64,000 nucleotides of DNA from Takakia lepidozioides (Eukaryota > Streptophyta > Takakiopsida > Takakiales > Takakiaceae). The notes beneath the pieces are model-generated. The model was not told the DNA's origin. It made no database searches and saw only the letters and a list, made by a program, of their open reading frames with translations. The stretch spans positions 8,062,001 through 8,126,000 of the forward strand of contig CM060731.1 of NCBI GenBank assembly GCA_030704615.1. The letters run 5' to 3'. The position numbers were made by a program, and so were the translations under genes. Of the stretch, positions 1 through 11,499 are shown piece after piece (the stretch's first letter is position 1; every line of letters starts with the position of its first letter).

Positions 1-211
1 GACTTGACAATCCATCATCAAGTTAAAAGGACCGTGCTTTGCAACATTACTAGGCCGGCCGCGGCATACCTCCCTTATACAGGCTGGGACAACCTTTCAT
101 GATATAAGGTTCAGGGTCAATTCACCAAACTGATGCGTAGTCCCTACGTCCCTACCCTTAGAGAAAGGGCAGGGCCAACAAATCATAATCTTAGAATCTA
201 GCGGAAAACCA

Positions 212-240
212 AAACCCTAACCTAGCCTAACCTAACCTAA
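212..240 (+). promoter_or_regulatory. telo-box plus interstitial telomere-like C-rich run
   Basis: AAACCCTAA at 212-220 is an exact plant telo-box. It is followed by four degenerate CCTAA-type units (CCTAGCCTAA, CCTAACCTAA). It lies about 250 bp upstream of the ATG of the Bud20/ZNF593-type gene. Telo-boxes are a known promoter element of plant translation and ribosome-biogenesis genes, which fits the product. That it acts as the promoter here is inference; no TATA box or transcription start was identified. Confidence 0.6.
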
Positions 241-468
241 CTCTGAGGTAGCTGTGTGTCCTCTCTGTCTCCTTGAGTACATTCTCTCTCCTTGAGCTCT
301 GCTTACTGGTGTCGGCATCCTCTTTCCAGAATTCATACGCTTGGTTTGGCTTGTGGGTTGTTGGGCTTACTTGGTTTGTTGTAAAATTCATCCGTGGTGG
401 GCGCGAAGGGGAGGAATTGAGGAGCCGTTCTGAGCGGAGCTGGAGACGGCGATACTAAGGTTGCCGCG

Positions 469-2406
469 ATGGGTCGGTGTCCGAATCACAAGAACAGCCA
501 CGGGAAGCACTACTCCCATAAGACTGCTCGTCGTTCGAAGTTTCTTGTCAAAGATATCCTTTTAATCCCCTTCCTTCCCCTGCTTAGCCCCGCCCCGTCC
601 TCTGATCCTCTGTTTGATTTTTTTGACCTCGGAGGACAGTAGCTGCGCTGGCATAAACAATGTGGTTTCTAACATGAAAGTGGATACCGAGCCCGTACAC
701 TAACACTTGAATCCTTAAACTTGTCTGAATTTCAGTATCTGGCTTAAATTAAACCCACGACAGTTCTGCAAGGGGTCATCTCGCAGGGGACTATGCGCTA
801 AAGGATATTTCATTTCCCTCGTTGGCATCTCTCCCTCTCTCTCTCTGCAGTGGTGATGGTTAATTTTGTCCCTTTTAGCTTGGAGTAGTGGTTCATGTGT
901 TAGGATCCGGGGGTCTGCATTAGTTTTTGTATATGTTTCGAGCGAGAGGACTCCAATCCTAATGTTAAATCTCTGAGTCCACGCACTCTAGATTCACGTC
1001 TACCTGAATATTTTGTTAGAGCCCGCTTCAAGCTTATGTGGTTAGTTTTTGTTAGCTTTCACTCAATGACCCTTTCATCAACCATCAATATCCAGTTCAA
1101 GCATCTGCAGGCCTTGTAGAACTCCTGGCGTAAACACAGGTGCACCATGAATGGGGGATGAATTTGTCAAACCTGAACTTTTAAATCAACTTTGTGTCCC
1201 TGTTCTACTTAGGTGCAGGGAAATCTGAATCCTGGAGTAGTATGGAGGGAAAAGAAAAGAGCACTGTAGACATGATACATCATCTCTGCATCCACATGAT
1301 TGCAGCCTTCTACCTTTTTTATGGTCGATAATGGGGAAGGACACAGTGACCTTGACAGATGTTGGATCACGGGACGACTTGATCCATGCAGAGCTTAAGA
1401 AAGAGGAACCCAAGAATCAAGCCCCTGATCCAGACCTTCCAGGCATGGGCCAATTTTACTGTCTACATTGCGAGTAAGTTGTATTTTCACCCTACAAGTT
1501 GTAATGATTGAGTGAAGGAGATTCGTGTTTGCAAAAAATTTGGGATTAAAATCATTAATGTCCAAATGTAATGGAGTTGGAAGTTGTGACAAAGAGGGTG
1601 ACAAAGTTGTCCTGTAGTGACAGCCTTGACTGCATCTGCAGTTGCTATGTGTGTGGCCAGTCCCTCTCAAGAACATTGAGATTAACTTTTATTGTGCTAG
1701 ACAGCACTGGAGGGAACTTGCTCTTGCACAAAGTAGAGTTGTTAACAAGGGATGGAGTGGCTGTGCAGTCGGTATTTTAGCAATGCGGCTATTCGAAATG
1801 ATCACTACAAGACAAAAAAGCACAAGAAAAGGTATGTCACTCTTCTCTTCCCTCTGCTCCCTTCCCTTTTCCTTCTCTCTGTCTTCTCACACTTTCTTGC
1901 CAACTTTGCTGTTTATTGCTTTCTGCTTTTTTGTTGTTTCTTCTTGTAATTTTCAATTATTTCAACTGTGATTGGTGTAAATAGCTGCTGGAGCATCGGA
2001 CACTCCTTTTCTGGTTTGGCAGATTACTTCTCACATGCTGTCAAGCCCGCATACCATGGATGGATGTTTGTCTTTCATGAGCTGTATTTGTTGTGGTTGT
2101 CACCCTAGGCCTGAGCATCTGGACACAGTTATTGCGTTCTTCCAGTGTTGGGACCGAAACAGGGAGTCAAAACAATGTTAAAGAGAAGGAAAATGCAAGG
2201 AGCTTGCCTGTAGTGTGCCATTTTGAAGCCTGGTATATATTGCAGTAGCCGGGGGTTCATGGATGGTTGGTGTTGTGGATGACAGGGTAAAAATGATGGA
2301 CGGTGCGGCCCCACATACACAGACCGATGCAGACATGGCAGCAGGCATGGGCTCACCTGATAATGGCATTCAGTTACGAGGGGGGGGCATTGCAATGGCA
2401 ATTTGA
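469..2406 (+). CDS. C2H2 zinc-finger protein, Bud20/ZNF593 family (60S ribosome biogenesis factor)
   Basis: Four exons: 469-553, 1371-1473, 1769-1831, 2286-2406, giving 123 residues with every junction in phase. The N-terminus is basic (KHYSHKTARRSKFLVKGDD). An acidic-proline stretch (DPDLPGMGQFYC) leads into one zinc finger with C59, C62, H75 and H81 (C-x2-C-x12-H-x5-H), followed by KKHKKRVKMM and a Gly/Met-rich tail ending in IAMAI. Length and layout match plant members of the family, whose yeast (Bud20) and human (ZNF593) relatives accompany pre-60S particles out of the nucleus. The function is known from the family, not shown here. The start is the first ATG that gives the conserved N-terminus. 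Intron 1 is AT-AC (separate entry); introns 2 and 3 are GT-AG. The third exon, which carries most of the finger, is only 63 nt. No neighbour is functionally linked. The family assignment is firm. Confidence 0.93.
554..1370 (+). other. U12-type AT-AC spliceosomal intron (intron 1 of the Bud20/ZNF593-type gene)
   Basis: The exon ends AAAG and the intron begins ATATCCTTTT (554-563), an exact U12 5' splice site. It ends GGATCAC with AC at 1369-1370. The sequence GACCTTGAC at 1348-1356 matches the U12 branch-site consensus (CCTTRAY), with the probable branch A at 1355, 15 nt before the 3' splice site. No GT-AG alternative gives the conserved K-G-D-D junction in frame, whereas this one does exactly. 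Confidence 0.92.
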
Positions 2407-4583
2407 ACCCATCCAGGACCATAGTGTTGAGATTAAGGAATAGGGATGACACTGAATAGGGAGAGTTCTTTTCTATTCGGAAGATGGTGGCAGGAATGTT
2501 CAGCTTCAATGTATCATGTTTAAGTGTCCAGGAGGACCACTTTTGTATGTTCAAATCTTTGTTGAAATGATTATATATGTATACAATACCACAATCACTC
2601 GGATTTCAAACTCGTCTGACAATTCATTATGGTGAGCAAGAACTCTTGCAATCAATATTCTGGGTGGTGGTTTCGATTAACATCTGGCGAATGTGGTTGG
2701 CACAGTGGCACTACTGTCATTGTTACTGGAATAACTCTTTTTTGGCTGAGTCATTTCAAGTTGGGGTAGAGAGATGGCATTGGTTTCTGTTTGAGCACCT
2801 GCCTAGTCTCACCGGAAGTATGTGAAGGAGGTGCTGAAGCATTAGGCGTTTGCAGGTACCTCCGCACCTACCATGAAGAACTCAGAAAATGTGATGATCA
2901 TCCTACTTGTTCACAAACCACATAAATTTCCAGTAAATCTTGTTTCTGATAAGGCACATTAGTGGGCACAATTGTGAGCCCAGTTTACAGATGTAGATCT
3001 CCAGGAAGGCAGAGAATTCTCCAGTTTTCTGAGAGCTTGGGGACGGGTCTCTTCGAGAGCAAGGGTCAGGCTCCAGTTATTAAATCTACTTGAATGGGTC
3101 TCCTGGAGCTAGCTTCATTGAAGGCAAAATAGGTGCTACCAGACCGGACAGTTCTGTGCGGAAATAAATGGCAGTTACCATTTCTATAGAATTATCTGCT
3201 CACAGGCTTGAGTTACTTGAATTTGTTCATGCTTATAGAACAATGGTACAGGAGGAATACACAACACTGCACCTTAACAGTAGCTCCTTTCAGGACACTT
3301 CCGCGCTTATTGAAAAGCTTCCCTGACTAGACATTCATAAGTTACAAATTACCAGACATAGCAAGAAAGATAAGAGTGAGCAAGTTCATAATTAGAAGAC
3401 TACATGTAGAGCTTTGGGAAAAAAAACGAAGTGCCCAACATGACAAAGGGGAACAACAGGACCTCTCTGCAAGGCCCCCTGCACAATACAATTCCTTAGA
3501 ACCAAGCCAAAATTGCAAGCTAAATATAGCCTTCTGGTCCTAAAATGTGAAGAGGAGTTCTGCAGAACTAATGAATTGTATCTTTGTTGTGAAGAGCTCC
3601 AGGCTCGGCCCCCAGTCTTGGTAAAGGGCTCTAAAACAGCCTGACACATGAATGTCAAAACACTTTGTTGACAACAGCCTTGGGACAGACCGCAGTGAAA
3701 AGAAGTGGGCACATTCAAACAAACCAACACACCAGGCCTGTCCTCACAAAGTCCCTGGACATCTACTAGAAACCCTGATGACAAAGACTGTCAAGCACAA
3801 ATAATGAATCTGCAAAAACATGCGACTAGAACAGCAAAGTTGACATCTTTACTTTGATATAACAGCAATCTGGAGCATTTTCACAGTTTCTGGTATAGTA
3901 GTGGTCAAAATTTCTTAGCCTCACTATCGGAGTGAACCAACCATGCCTGCCACCCCAAATGCCCACAAAAAAACGGTAGCAATTCTGAGTTCAGCTCCTC
4001 TACAAGGAACAGATGGCAACAGTTCAGGGCATACAGATTGTATGAAAGCGAAAGCAGACGGATCATCAGATATATATGGAAACTGCAGCTGCAGACCATC
4101 AAAGTGGAGATTTGGAAGGTGCGGCAAGGCCTCAGGACAGTGAGGGCAGGTGTCAATGAAGGCTGTCCATGTGCTATGCTATGAAGTCCAGCTTCGCAAT
4201 CATGCCACTCGGAGCTCCTTTCTTCAGGAGGCCAGTGGCTTAGCATAGAAGATAACAAAGAATGCCAACATCCTCCAACAACACAGTATCTTAATCCAAG
4301 ATCAAAACCGCAATCTTGACATAGCACTGAAATCCATCTCAACGGAGTGCTGGAAAACATTGAGACGGTCCCCTCACTCAAAATGAAGGTGGGTCAGGGT
4401 AAGAACTGCATCTTAACTGATCCAAGTTTTTATCGAATCCCACCAGATTGTCGCAATGAGAGGAGAAAAAAGGTCAAGGTCTCATATACCACATCCCACT
4501 CCCTCAAACCACATCCCACTCAAAACAAAGCTCTTGAGGAGGGCAGAGAAAGTTGCAAGGATCTACCCCTCAACCTTCAGATC
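2407..4583. other. convergent 3' flank between two genes
   Basis: This separates the plus-strand zinc-finger gene from the minus-strand BZR gene, so it must hold both 3' untranslated regions. Short open frames at 3392-3784 and 3905-4381 on the minus strand show no family motif and are taken as chance frames, the second probably within the 3' UTR of the BZR gene. No repeat or RNA gene was recognised. Confidence 0.5.
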
Positions 4584-6905
4584 TTAACCAGTGCCCCCGT
4601 GCGGCTGGGGGGAGCCAAGTGGGGTATTCTCATTGGATGCTCGTTGCTCCTGTAGGAAAGGGTGGCCTGCTGACAGCATCATGAGGGAAGGCATGGGAGC
4701 CCGCTGCCCAAACCTGCCCTGCGTCTGCTGAGAAGCATTGAAGAAAAGAGAGTTAATATGGTTGATTGATGCCCGTCCAGCAAAGTCCCGGGTGTCCAGA
4801 GCAGGCCTTCCTCCAAAATCACCCCTGCCAACGAAGTCCCTAGGGTCGAGCGTCCCCCTTCCACCACCAAAATCTCTTGCATCTAGAGTGTCAGCACTGA
4901 AGTAGGCAGCAGCTCCTGGGTCATCTTTTACCCCTGACGAATCCCTGTCTCTACCATCAGAGGCAGCCTGACCACATGGCAGGAACCCACCAGAAAGCCC
5001 ACCCACAAAAGGGTTCCCAGTTAGGCGGACGCTTGGTGCCCCTTCACTGGAGGCTGGGGAAGCAAAGGGTGAATTTGATATGCATCCAGAGCTGGGGTGC
5101 ATGAGGGTCATAGATGAGCTGTTAGAGTGTTGCCCTGCTCCCATGTGTCGGGGAGATGCAGTGGTAGAACAGTTACCATCCCGTAGATCACCACCATCTG
5201 TCATGATGCCAGCCAAAGTGCAGTTGAATCCTGTCTGTAGGTTCCCACCAGTCGGCAGTATTGTGAGCCTACTACCAGAAGGACCTTGCTGGCGCAGGGA
5301 ATGCTGATGGCTGCTGGATGGCTGTGGAAGGCCCTGCCACACATCACGGTCAACCTGTGTTATGTCAGTATACAACTTCAGACATAGCCTCCAATGCTAT
5401 ATCATCACCCCATAATAAGGATGATGTTGATCAGACTTCCCATAACCTTTGACTCTCGAAGCTTAAAAGTTCAATGTAAAGTAGAAGACAAAACATATTT
5501 CTAGATACTTGGTCACTGTATAAAAAAGTCAGGCCCCCTGGCCCCAGACTTCGAGGAAAATAAGAACCAACAGTCAATACGCACATTTCAGAAACCAACT
5601 TATTCACAACCCTACTTGGCAGATGTAACCAACGTTTACATGTGATCAGACTTGGCCAACGTATTCACCCCACACACATACGACTTGATGTCTAGTGAGA
5701 CTTTCAGGCATTGTTGTTAATGTGATCTCTACTGGCAAAAGGTGAACAACAGTTGGACACATCGCCAATGATATCTTTTGAACAAACAGATACTGTCCTA
5801 ACTTCCGTTTTCCAGGTTACTAGTTTCCTTGGCTCATCTTTCAACCATAAAACGCCCATCATCCCTAGAGAATACAGTCAGGACAGAAGCCCAGTTTTCT
5901 TCCGAGGGATCCGAAAAGGGAGATATAGAGTAATACACCTCGCAAAACCCCATTTTCAAACAAGGCATCTGAGCGGGACAGCTTCCTGGCACAACTACGT
6001 TTGCCACACCATTTCAGATGGCAAGAACCAAGAGTTTTAATTATCATACCGGTGGCATTCCAGCGAATGTTCAATAACCGTAAGACACGATCTTTCAGAC
6101 TGGTGACAGGGATCAACGTCAGTCCTCTTCAGGGTAAGACACTCGAAAGATGATAAGGCTCCAGCACAGAAGCACTGCACGATACTAATAAGGAACAAGA
6201 AGGGAATTGAGTTAGACTCCCGCTCTCATGGCGCTACCTATGGCCAATCACTCTCCATCCTTTCAAGTGTAATACAGGATTCGGGAACCCAGAGGAACTT
6301 CAACCCCACAGCATACTCTCTTACGTTCCTTTGACAGAAACGAAGATGGACACAAGCGCTTGTTAAGCTGAAAGAAACGTGACGTTACAGAAGCTGGTGA
6401 CTTGATTCTCAGAAGTTTGACACTGCGACGCGGTTTCTAGCTGCTTCCCAGACACCGAAGGATAAAGCGAACATCTACGTTTCCCAAATCTGACCTCTCT
6501 GTTTCAGCATTGTCCCCCATTCCCTTTAGCATTGTCAATCCTCCTCCCTTATTTCTGCTTCTCCAGATCTTCCGCACTCACTCTCTCCCATTGTGCACCA
6601 TTCCCATCTACCCGTCCTTCCCTCTCACCCACAACAGGAAGCCCGAGTCTCACCTGCGAGCGATAGGTGTTCCCATCAGCTTCCACAGTCCAGCCCGCCT
6701 CAGCCGCCAGCGCCTTCAGCACATCATTGATATCAGCACGGGGAGGAAGGTTATAGCCCCCATACTTACGAAGCCCAGCAAAGATTTTGGTGGTTATGGC
6801 TCGTCGCTGCCTCTCTCTCAGCTTCGTCTTCTCCTTCTCGCTCGCACTCAGCTTTGCCATGCTGCTGGTCTCCGAGTCCTCCTCCCGAGGCCCCTCTTCC
6901 TGCAT
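4584..6905 (-). CDS. BZR/BES1-family transcription factor, BAM7/BAM8-type DNA-binding domain, no beta-amylase domain
   Basis: Two exons on the minus strand, 6905-6654 and 5354-4584, joined in phase 0 (CAG|GTGAGA donor, CAG|GTTGAC acceptor), giving 340 residues. The start ATG at 6905 is preceded directly by an in-frame TGA. Residues about 23-82 are the BZR1-type basic helix-loop-helix-like domain ([20 protein letters not shown], then [19 protein letters not shown] and [12 protein letters not shown]). The [13 protein letters not shown] wording and the downstream HQHSLRQQ resemble plant BAM7/BAM8 more than BES1/BZR1 proper. The rest is Ser/Pro/Gly-rich, with three tandem LD(A/P/T)RDF units about 190-235. 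The stop follows SPQPHGGTG, so no beta-amylase barrel is encoded. BZR proteins bind E-box/BRRE DNA downstream of brassinosteroid-GSK3 signalling; the binding site and regulation here are inferred. An extra small exon cannot be excluded, and the exact intron acceptor is the weakest point. Confidence 0.85.
5355..6653 (-). other. intron of the BZR-family gene
   Basis: 1.3 kb between the two BZR exons. Open frames inside (5753-6040 plus, 5865-6116 minus) have no recognisable family. No nested gene, RNA or transposon terminus was seen. Confidence 0.7.
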
Positions 6906-7362
6906 CAGTCACCCCTTCCTGGCATGCAATAGCAGCTTCTCCCCCATCAGTACACGGTAGCTTCTCCCCCACCTACCCAAATGCTGCAGTCGGAACAACG
7001 GGAATGCAGCTTGCTTGCCAAGTTACCCCAGTTCCCCTTGTATGTTCCCTTGGTTTTACAAGACAGCAGGGAGAGAGACACACACCCACACTCCCTCTTC
7101 TTCCCACAAACCAACCACCACCCCAAAGAGTAGCTCTGCAGAGACGACAGGGCTGCAAGAGAGGCAGAGAAGGCAACTAGCCAACTAGTCCCAGGCCTCC
7201 CTAGTGAGTTCAGAGCGACATGGCCCACAAGCGCACGTCGTCGCCTCCCCACCCCCCTAGCACCGACTCCATCCCCCTCTCTACTACCACAACCCACTGG
7301 AGGCACCAGCACTCCCTGCTCTCAAACCCTCCAAGCCCAGGCCTTGGGTTCCAATCCCCCTG
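6906..7362. promoter_or_regulatory. upstream region / 5' leader of the BZR-family gene
   Basis: GC-richer, C-tract-rich DNA immediately upstream of the minus-strand ATG at 6905, as expected for a plant 5' UTR and promoter. On the minus strand it is purine-rich (GAGAGGGGGATGG and similar). No core element can be assigned with confidence. Confidence 0.35.
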
Positions 7363-7382
7363 ACCTTGTTCTTTTTTCTTTC

Positions 7383-8150
7383 AAAGAAAAGAGGGACAGA
7401 GGCCTCAAAAGCTTTATATTTATTAAGAATTTATTATTTAATAATAATTATTTATTAATTAAATTAAAAATAAAATATAACCTTGTTCTCTCTTGTCTCT
7501 TTTTTTTTTTTTTTTTTTGGGGGTTGGGTTTGTGGGGGAAAGGTGCAAGAGGAAGCCCTACAAAAGACTTTATTTAGGAAAGATTATTGGACTCATATTT
7601 CCCCTTCCATTGTCGCAAATGCGATTTTGTTGTCAGCCCGACATACAGGAGTAGGCGAACCAAATCCGTTGTCGCAAATGCGATTTTGTTGTCAACCCAA
7701 CATACAGGAGTAGGCAACCAAATCCGTTGTCGCTAATGCCGTTGGGTTGTCCAACTGACCTCACCCCCTATCTAGAAATATATGAGTGGGTGCACCACAT
7801 CCATTGTCGCAAGCGCCATTGTGATATATTAGTGAGTTTACCACCACAAACAAAATATACGTAACCCGGGACGTGCTAAATCTCTCATATGTCCACTCTC
7901 ATCACGATGTCAAACCGAACAACTTAACCGTCCATCGTCGGAGGGTGTTGGATGACGCTTGGTCGATTTCAGTTGCATGCACCATAGAAGGTAATACAAG
8001 AACAAGAAGTGGTGATATTATATAAAGATAAAGAAGAAGAATAAGAACTGAAATACTATTATGCATTTACACTAGACAGCTGAGGTTATGGGGTGTTTAT
8101 CTCCCCCCTTATCTATAAAGTTTTTGAGGCCTCTGTCCCTCTTTTCTTTT
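7383..8150. mobile_element. inverted-repeat-bounded element (MITE- or foldback-like) with AT-rich core
   Basis: AAAGAAAAGAGGGACAGAGG and onward (7383-7418) recurs as its reverse complement at 8114-8150 with only a few mismatches over about 36 bp. This gives a 770-bp unit. The interior has an AT-rich stretch (7413-7480), a poly-T run (7500-7518), a 58-59 bp tandem repeat (separate entry) and no coding capacity. A clear target-site duplication was not found, so the superfamily is open. Separately, ACCTTGTTCT occurs at 7363-7372 and again at 7480-7489, which could be the footprint of a smaller ~107-bp insertion. Confidence 0.6.
7610..7826. repeat. 58-59 bp tandem repeat, about 3 units plus degenerate ends
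   Basis: TGTCGCAAATGCGATTTTGT begins units at 7611 and 7670. A diverged third begins at 7728 (TGTCGCTAATGCC) and a fragment at about 7805. Each of the first two units runs through ACATACAGGAGTAGGC and CCAAATCCG. It lies inside the inverted-repeat element. Confidence 0.8.
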
Positions 8151-9221
8151 TTTTTAAAAAGAGAAAAAAAGAGGAAATGAAATGATATAATACATAGAGC
8201 AACAAGAAGAAGAAGAAGTTTCCCTTTTAAACACAATTATAAAACAATTTTAAGAAAGAAGAAGAAGAAGAAGAAGAGAGTAAAGAGGGGAGTAAAGAGA
8301 TCGCCCTGCCTCATCGTGCCTCGTTCCTTTGGATGAACGCCGTGCGTTGTGATCGCCAACCGAAACTCCATCCGCGGTAATAGATCATATTTCCACGGTA
8401 ATATGAAACGTTTCCACGGGAACAAGTACTACATCCACGGTAATAGGAACTACGGTAATGAGGGTATATAATGTATTTTAACTGCGGTAGTATTGCAGTA
8501 TTAATAGCCGTATTAATACTGGTCAACTGGATGCTTCTATCTCCGATGCATCGGACAGTAAATCAGGTTTTACCTCAACGCAAAAGGTTAAATACTGAAG
8601 CAAGTGGGCGGCAGTCCTTCACACGCGCCACCTTAACTCACCCTGGGTCAGGATCTGACCACCAGTCAACGACATCGCCGCCTGCCATTAAACTCGTCAA
8701 TGCTAAGTGAACAGATTAGGGCTGCAATTATTTATTTATTAGCATAATCACTTTGGTTAGGATGCTAATGCAATCTTTGCAATCAAGCGGTCATTAAACA
8801 CGTAGATCTAATGAGGTGTCATGGCATGCTTTCACTTGATCAGGATTACCTACTGATCTACTTGGCTTATCTTCAGCATCATTACTGATTATTCCTTGCC
8901 TCTTTTGGGATGCTTAACTTATTTACTTACCCACAATCATGGGTTGATAATTATAGTGATGAGATCCAGTGACTAGGTAGACTCAAACAAAGAGTTATTA
9001 GTACCACTGAGAGTGGAAATACTAATAATTCCAAATAAAATTTCATCCACGCCCTGTCCCCTGTTTTAAGAAAAATATATAGAAAAAGGAACGTGATTAG
9101 TAATACAAATAAGTTCCCCGCGGCTGGCTTCTTATGGCTTCTTATTCTTATAGCATGAGAATAAATATTACCCCAAATACCTCAAAAGTGAAAGTTGGCT
9201 TTATGGATATGCCAAGTTAAT
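8151..9221. other. gene-free DNA with GAA-rich tracts and a duplicated noncoding block
   Basis: (GAA)n tracts lie at about 8205-8275. From about 8340 to 8820 the DNA is colinear, though diverged, with 16450-16730 (shared CATCCGCGG, TCCACGGT, CAGTCAACG, AAGCGGTC). There is no coding potential beyond chance frames. Confidence 0.5.
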
Positions 9222-9292
9222 ATTTTTGTTATTTTTTTTTCTTAAACACCTGGGAGTGACAGCTCACAAATCAGGCCCCTTAATTATTGGGA
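9222..9292 (-). mobile_element. SINE family A, 3'-end fragment (minus strand)
   Basis: A T-rich run followed by ACACCTGGGAGTGACAGCTC, then ACAAATCAGGCCCCTTAA. The same block is shared with copies at 17.4, 19.3 and 63.9 kb. On the plus strand the T-run is the reverse complement of the SINE poly(A) tail. The tRNA-like head is missing (5' truncated). Confidence 0.7.
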
Positions 9293-11499
9293 ATATTTGA
9301 GAAATTCAAACCTTTGAAAGTCGTTGTTGGATTTGCCCAAGATATTTCAGATTCTTTGGTGATTTTGAAACAACTTTCAAAGAACCGCACCATGTGTTGG
9401 GATGAGCAATTTTTTGTGTTTTCTTCACGTCTTGAACTTTGCTTATGGTTCTATGACTCTAAAAATGTGGTCAGTGTTTTACGGTGTGTTAGATTGCTAA
9501 GAAAGAAAACATAAGATTCTTATTTAAGCGTAACTTATGGAGAAATTTTGTCGCGGCCCTTTGCCTTGAGGACAGGGGTCGGGACACCAGCTGTGGTTGG
9601 GGCAGTGGCAACAATAGATGCAGGGGCTAAAGGACGCGGAGGCGCTCACTAGGTGGAGACCCGCACACCGGGTTGCGATGGGGGTGGTTCCACGAGGGGT
9701 GGTGATAGCTTAGTGGGTCTTAGTGGGGGTGGCATAAGACTCACCATAGGGCGGAGACCTTGTGGTGGGAGTCGTGGGGAGTCGTGGGATCCAATGGGGC
9801 CGTGGTGGGTGGGCCAAGACTCATCACCGAGAATCGAGGGTCTTCTCAGTGGTTCGCCATAAAATGGCATGGTTGTTTGTGGAACCCTCGCGGACAGTCA
9901 CAGAAGTATATATAGGGAGTAGTAACTCCGAGAACGGTGCAAGCCCGTTGGTAACCAAAAGCTAGTGAGTGAGCGAACGGACGAGCCGGAAAGCGACCAA
10001 GGAGTGGGGAGCTATTCCGGACTGCCATCTACCAAAAGGAATTTCCACTAGGCCCAAATTGGTGGAGGGTTGTTGGAGGAGCAAAGGGACCGTTGTGTCC
10101 CGGCGAGCAGCCGAAGCTTCGAGTTGGTCCGGCGGCCAGGTGGGGAGTTAGGTGCGCGCATCAAAGCGAGTAACTATGACTTGAAGGGGAGCTTACCGAA
10201 GTGAGGTGCGCAACAAATTTCACCTTAAAAAATTACCACAAACAAAAATATTAATCATGGAGACCAAATTGCTATCAAGTCCTGTAAGATTTGCTTAACA
10301 ATGGTAACAACGAGGTGCATTGCAATATCCAAGCTTTGACAACTTTATCAAAAATTTAAAATAGTTTAGTATAATGTTTGTCTATGTCTTTTATGGTCAT
10401 CATCTTCTTTATATTGTTAGATTGGAGGTCATAGTAATCACGGCAAATATATATGTAGCATGAGCAAATTATCGGTGTGTACAATGATGCTACTTAATTA
10501 TGTCTTTTGCTATATGCGATTTTATTTTCATTGGCTCATAGATGTTTCACAATGACGTATCAAAAGCGAAAATAAGGTTGACATTGCTCAAAGAAGAACA
10601 CGACAACCCTTTGTTGCCTAGAGGCCAAAGGTTTGTGGACATCATGGGTGGCTGTTTGGATGTCAATTTGCTTATTCACAATAAGCTCTAAGAAGACGAC
10701 CTCAATGTCATCCGGGGGAAGGTGGTTGACAACTACAACTATGGATTAGGGGAGGCATCTAAGCGGTGAATGATTTTGTGTCGAGGAGTACTCATCCCAG
10801 AATGAGAATTCTAGTCGGATCTCTTTGAGGTTCTCCACCTCATCTTGAACCATTTTCATGTCTTCCTCATAACAGCCAATTTGTGCCTCCATTCTACCCT
10901 CAATCCGAGCCTCCTAACAAGCCTCCATTTGGACCATTCAGACCAGCTCTATGGCCATATCCGTGGCAATCGATATCATGCGTCCCGACAATGAACCCAA
11001 TGTCATTTTTGTCACCTCCCACTACTTGCTTCGGATCTCTTGGGAGCCTGTGTATAAGGATTCTAATCATGTCACTTTGACATGTAGTTAGAGATCAGGA
11101 TAGAAGTCAGTTGTAACAAGAACCAAAAGAAATGAAAGAGCTTTAGGCAAAATGGTGAAGCAAAAAGGCCATGATGATGAAAAATGCAAAAGATCACAAA
11201 CATTCAATGAGACAATATTGCATGATACTAAATTGGTCAAAAAAATATAAGATGATGTGATTCAACGGATGTTTGATAATATGATATTAGATGAAATGAG
11301 ATTCCTTGGTTTAATAAAGTTTTCCTAAGGGCAACTATCCCTGTTTGTTTTTTTGAAATACTTTATAAGTGTTATTTTCAGGGTTCTTCCAAATATGTAA
11401 TAACCATGATATTGGTGGCTCAAAGTTACTCATTCCACCTGGAATAAAGTCGTTATAATATACAACTGTTACAATTTGTATGCAATGCCTTGGATAAGT
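9293..11499. other. gene-free, partly GC-rich repetitive-looking DNA
   Basis: 9540-10200 is G-rich (about 60% GC), unlike the AT-rich flanks, and resembles a retrotransposon leader or LTR in texture, but no LTR pair, primer-binding site or polyprotein was found. 10550-11080 has broken frames with no recognisable domain. I see no gene. Confidence 0.4.

Noticed and set aside
273-458. 61-codon open frame just upstream of the zinc-finger gene
   Set aside because: It begins at a TTG, has no motif, and lies in the 5' leader; no evidence of a real upstream gene.
3392-4381. Minus-strand frames of 130 and 158 codons
   Set aside because: Cys/His-containing but with no recognisable spacing or family; they lie where the BZR 3' UTR should be.
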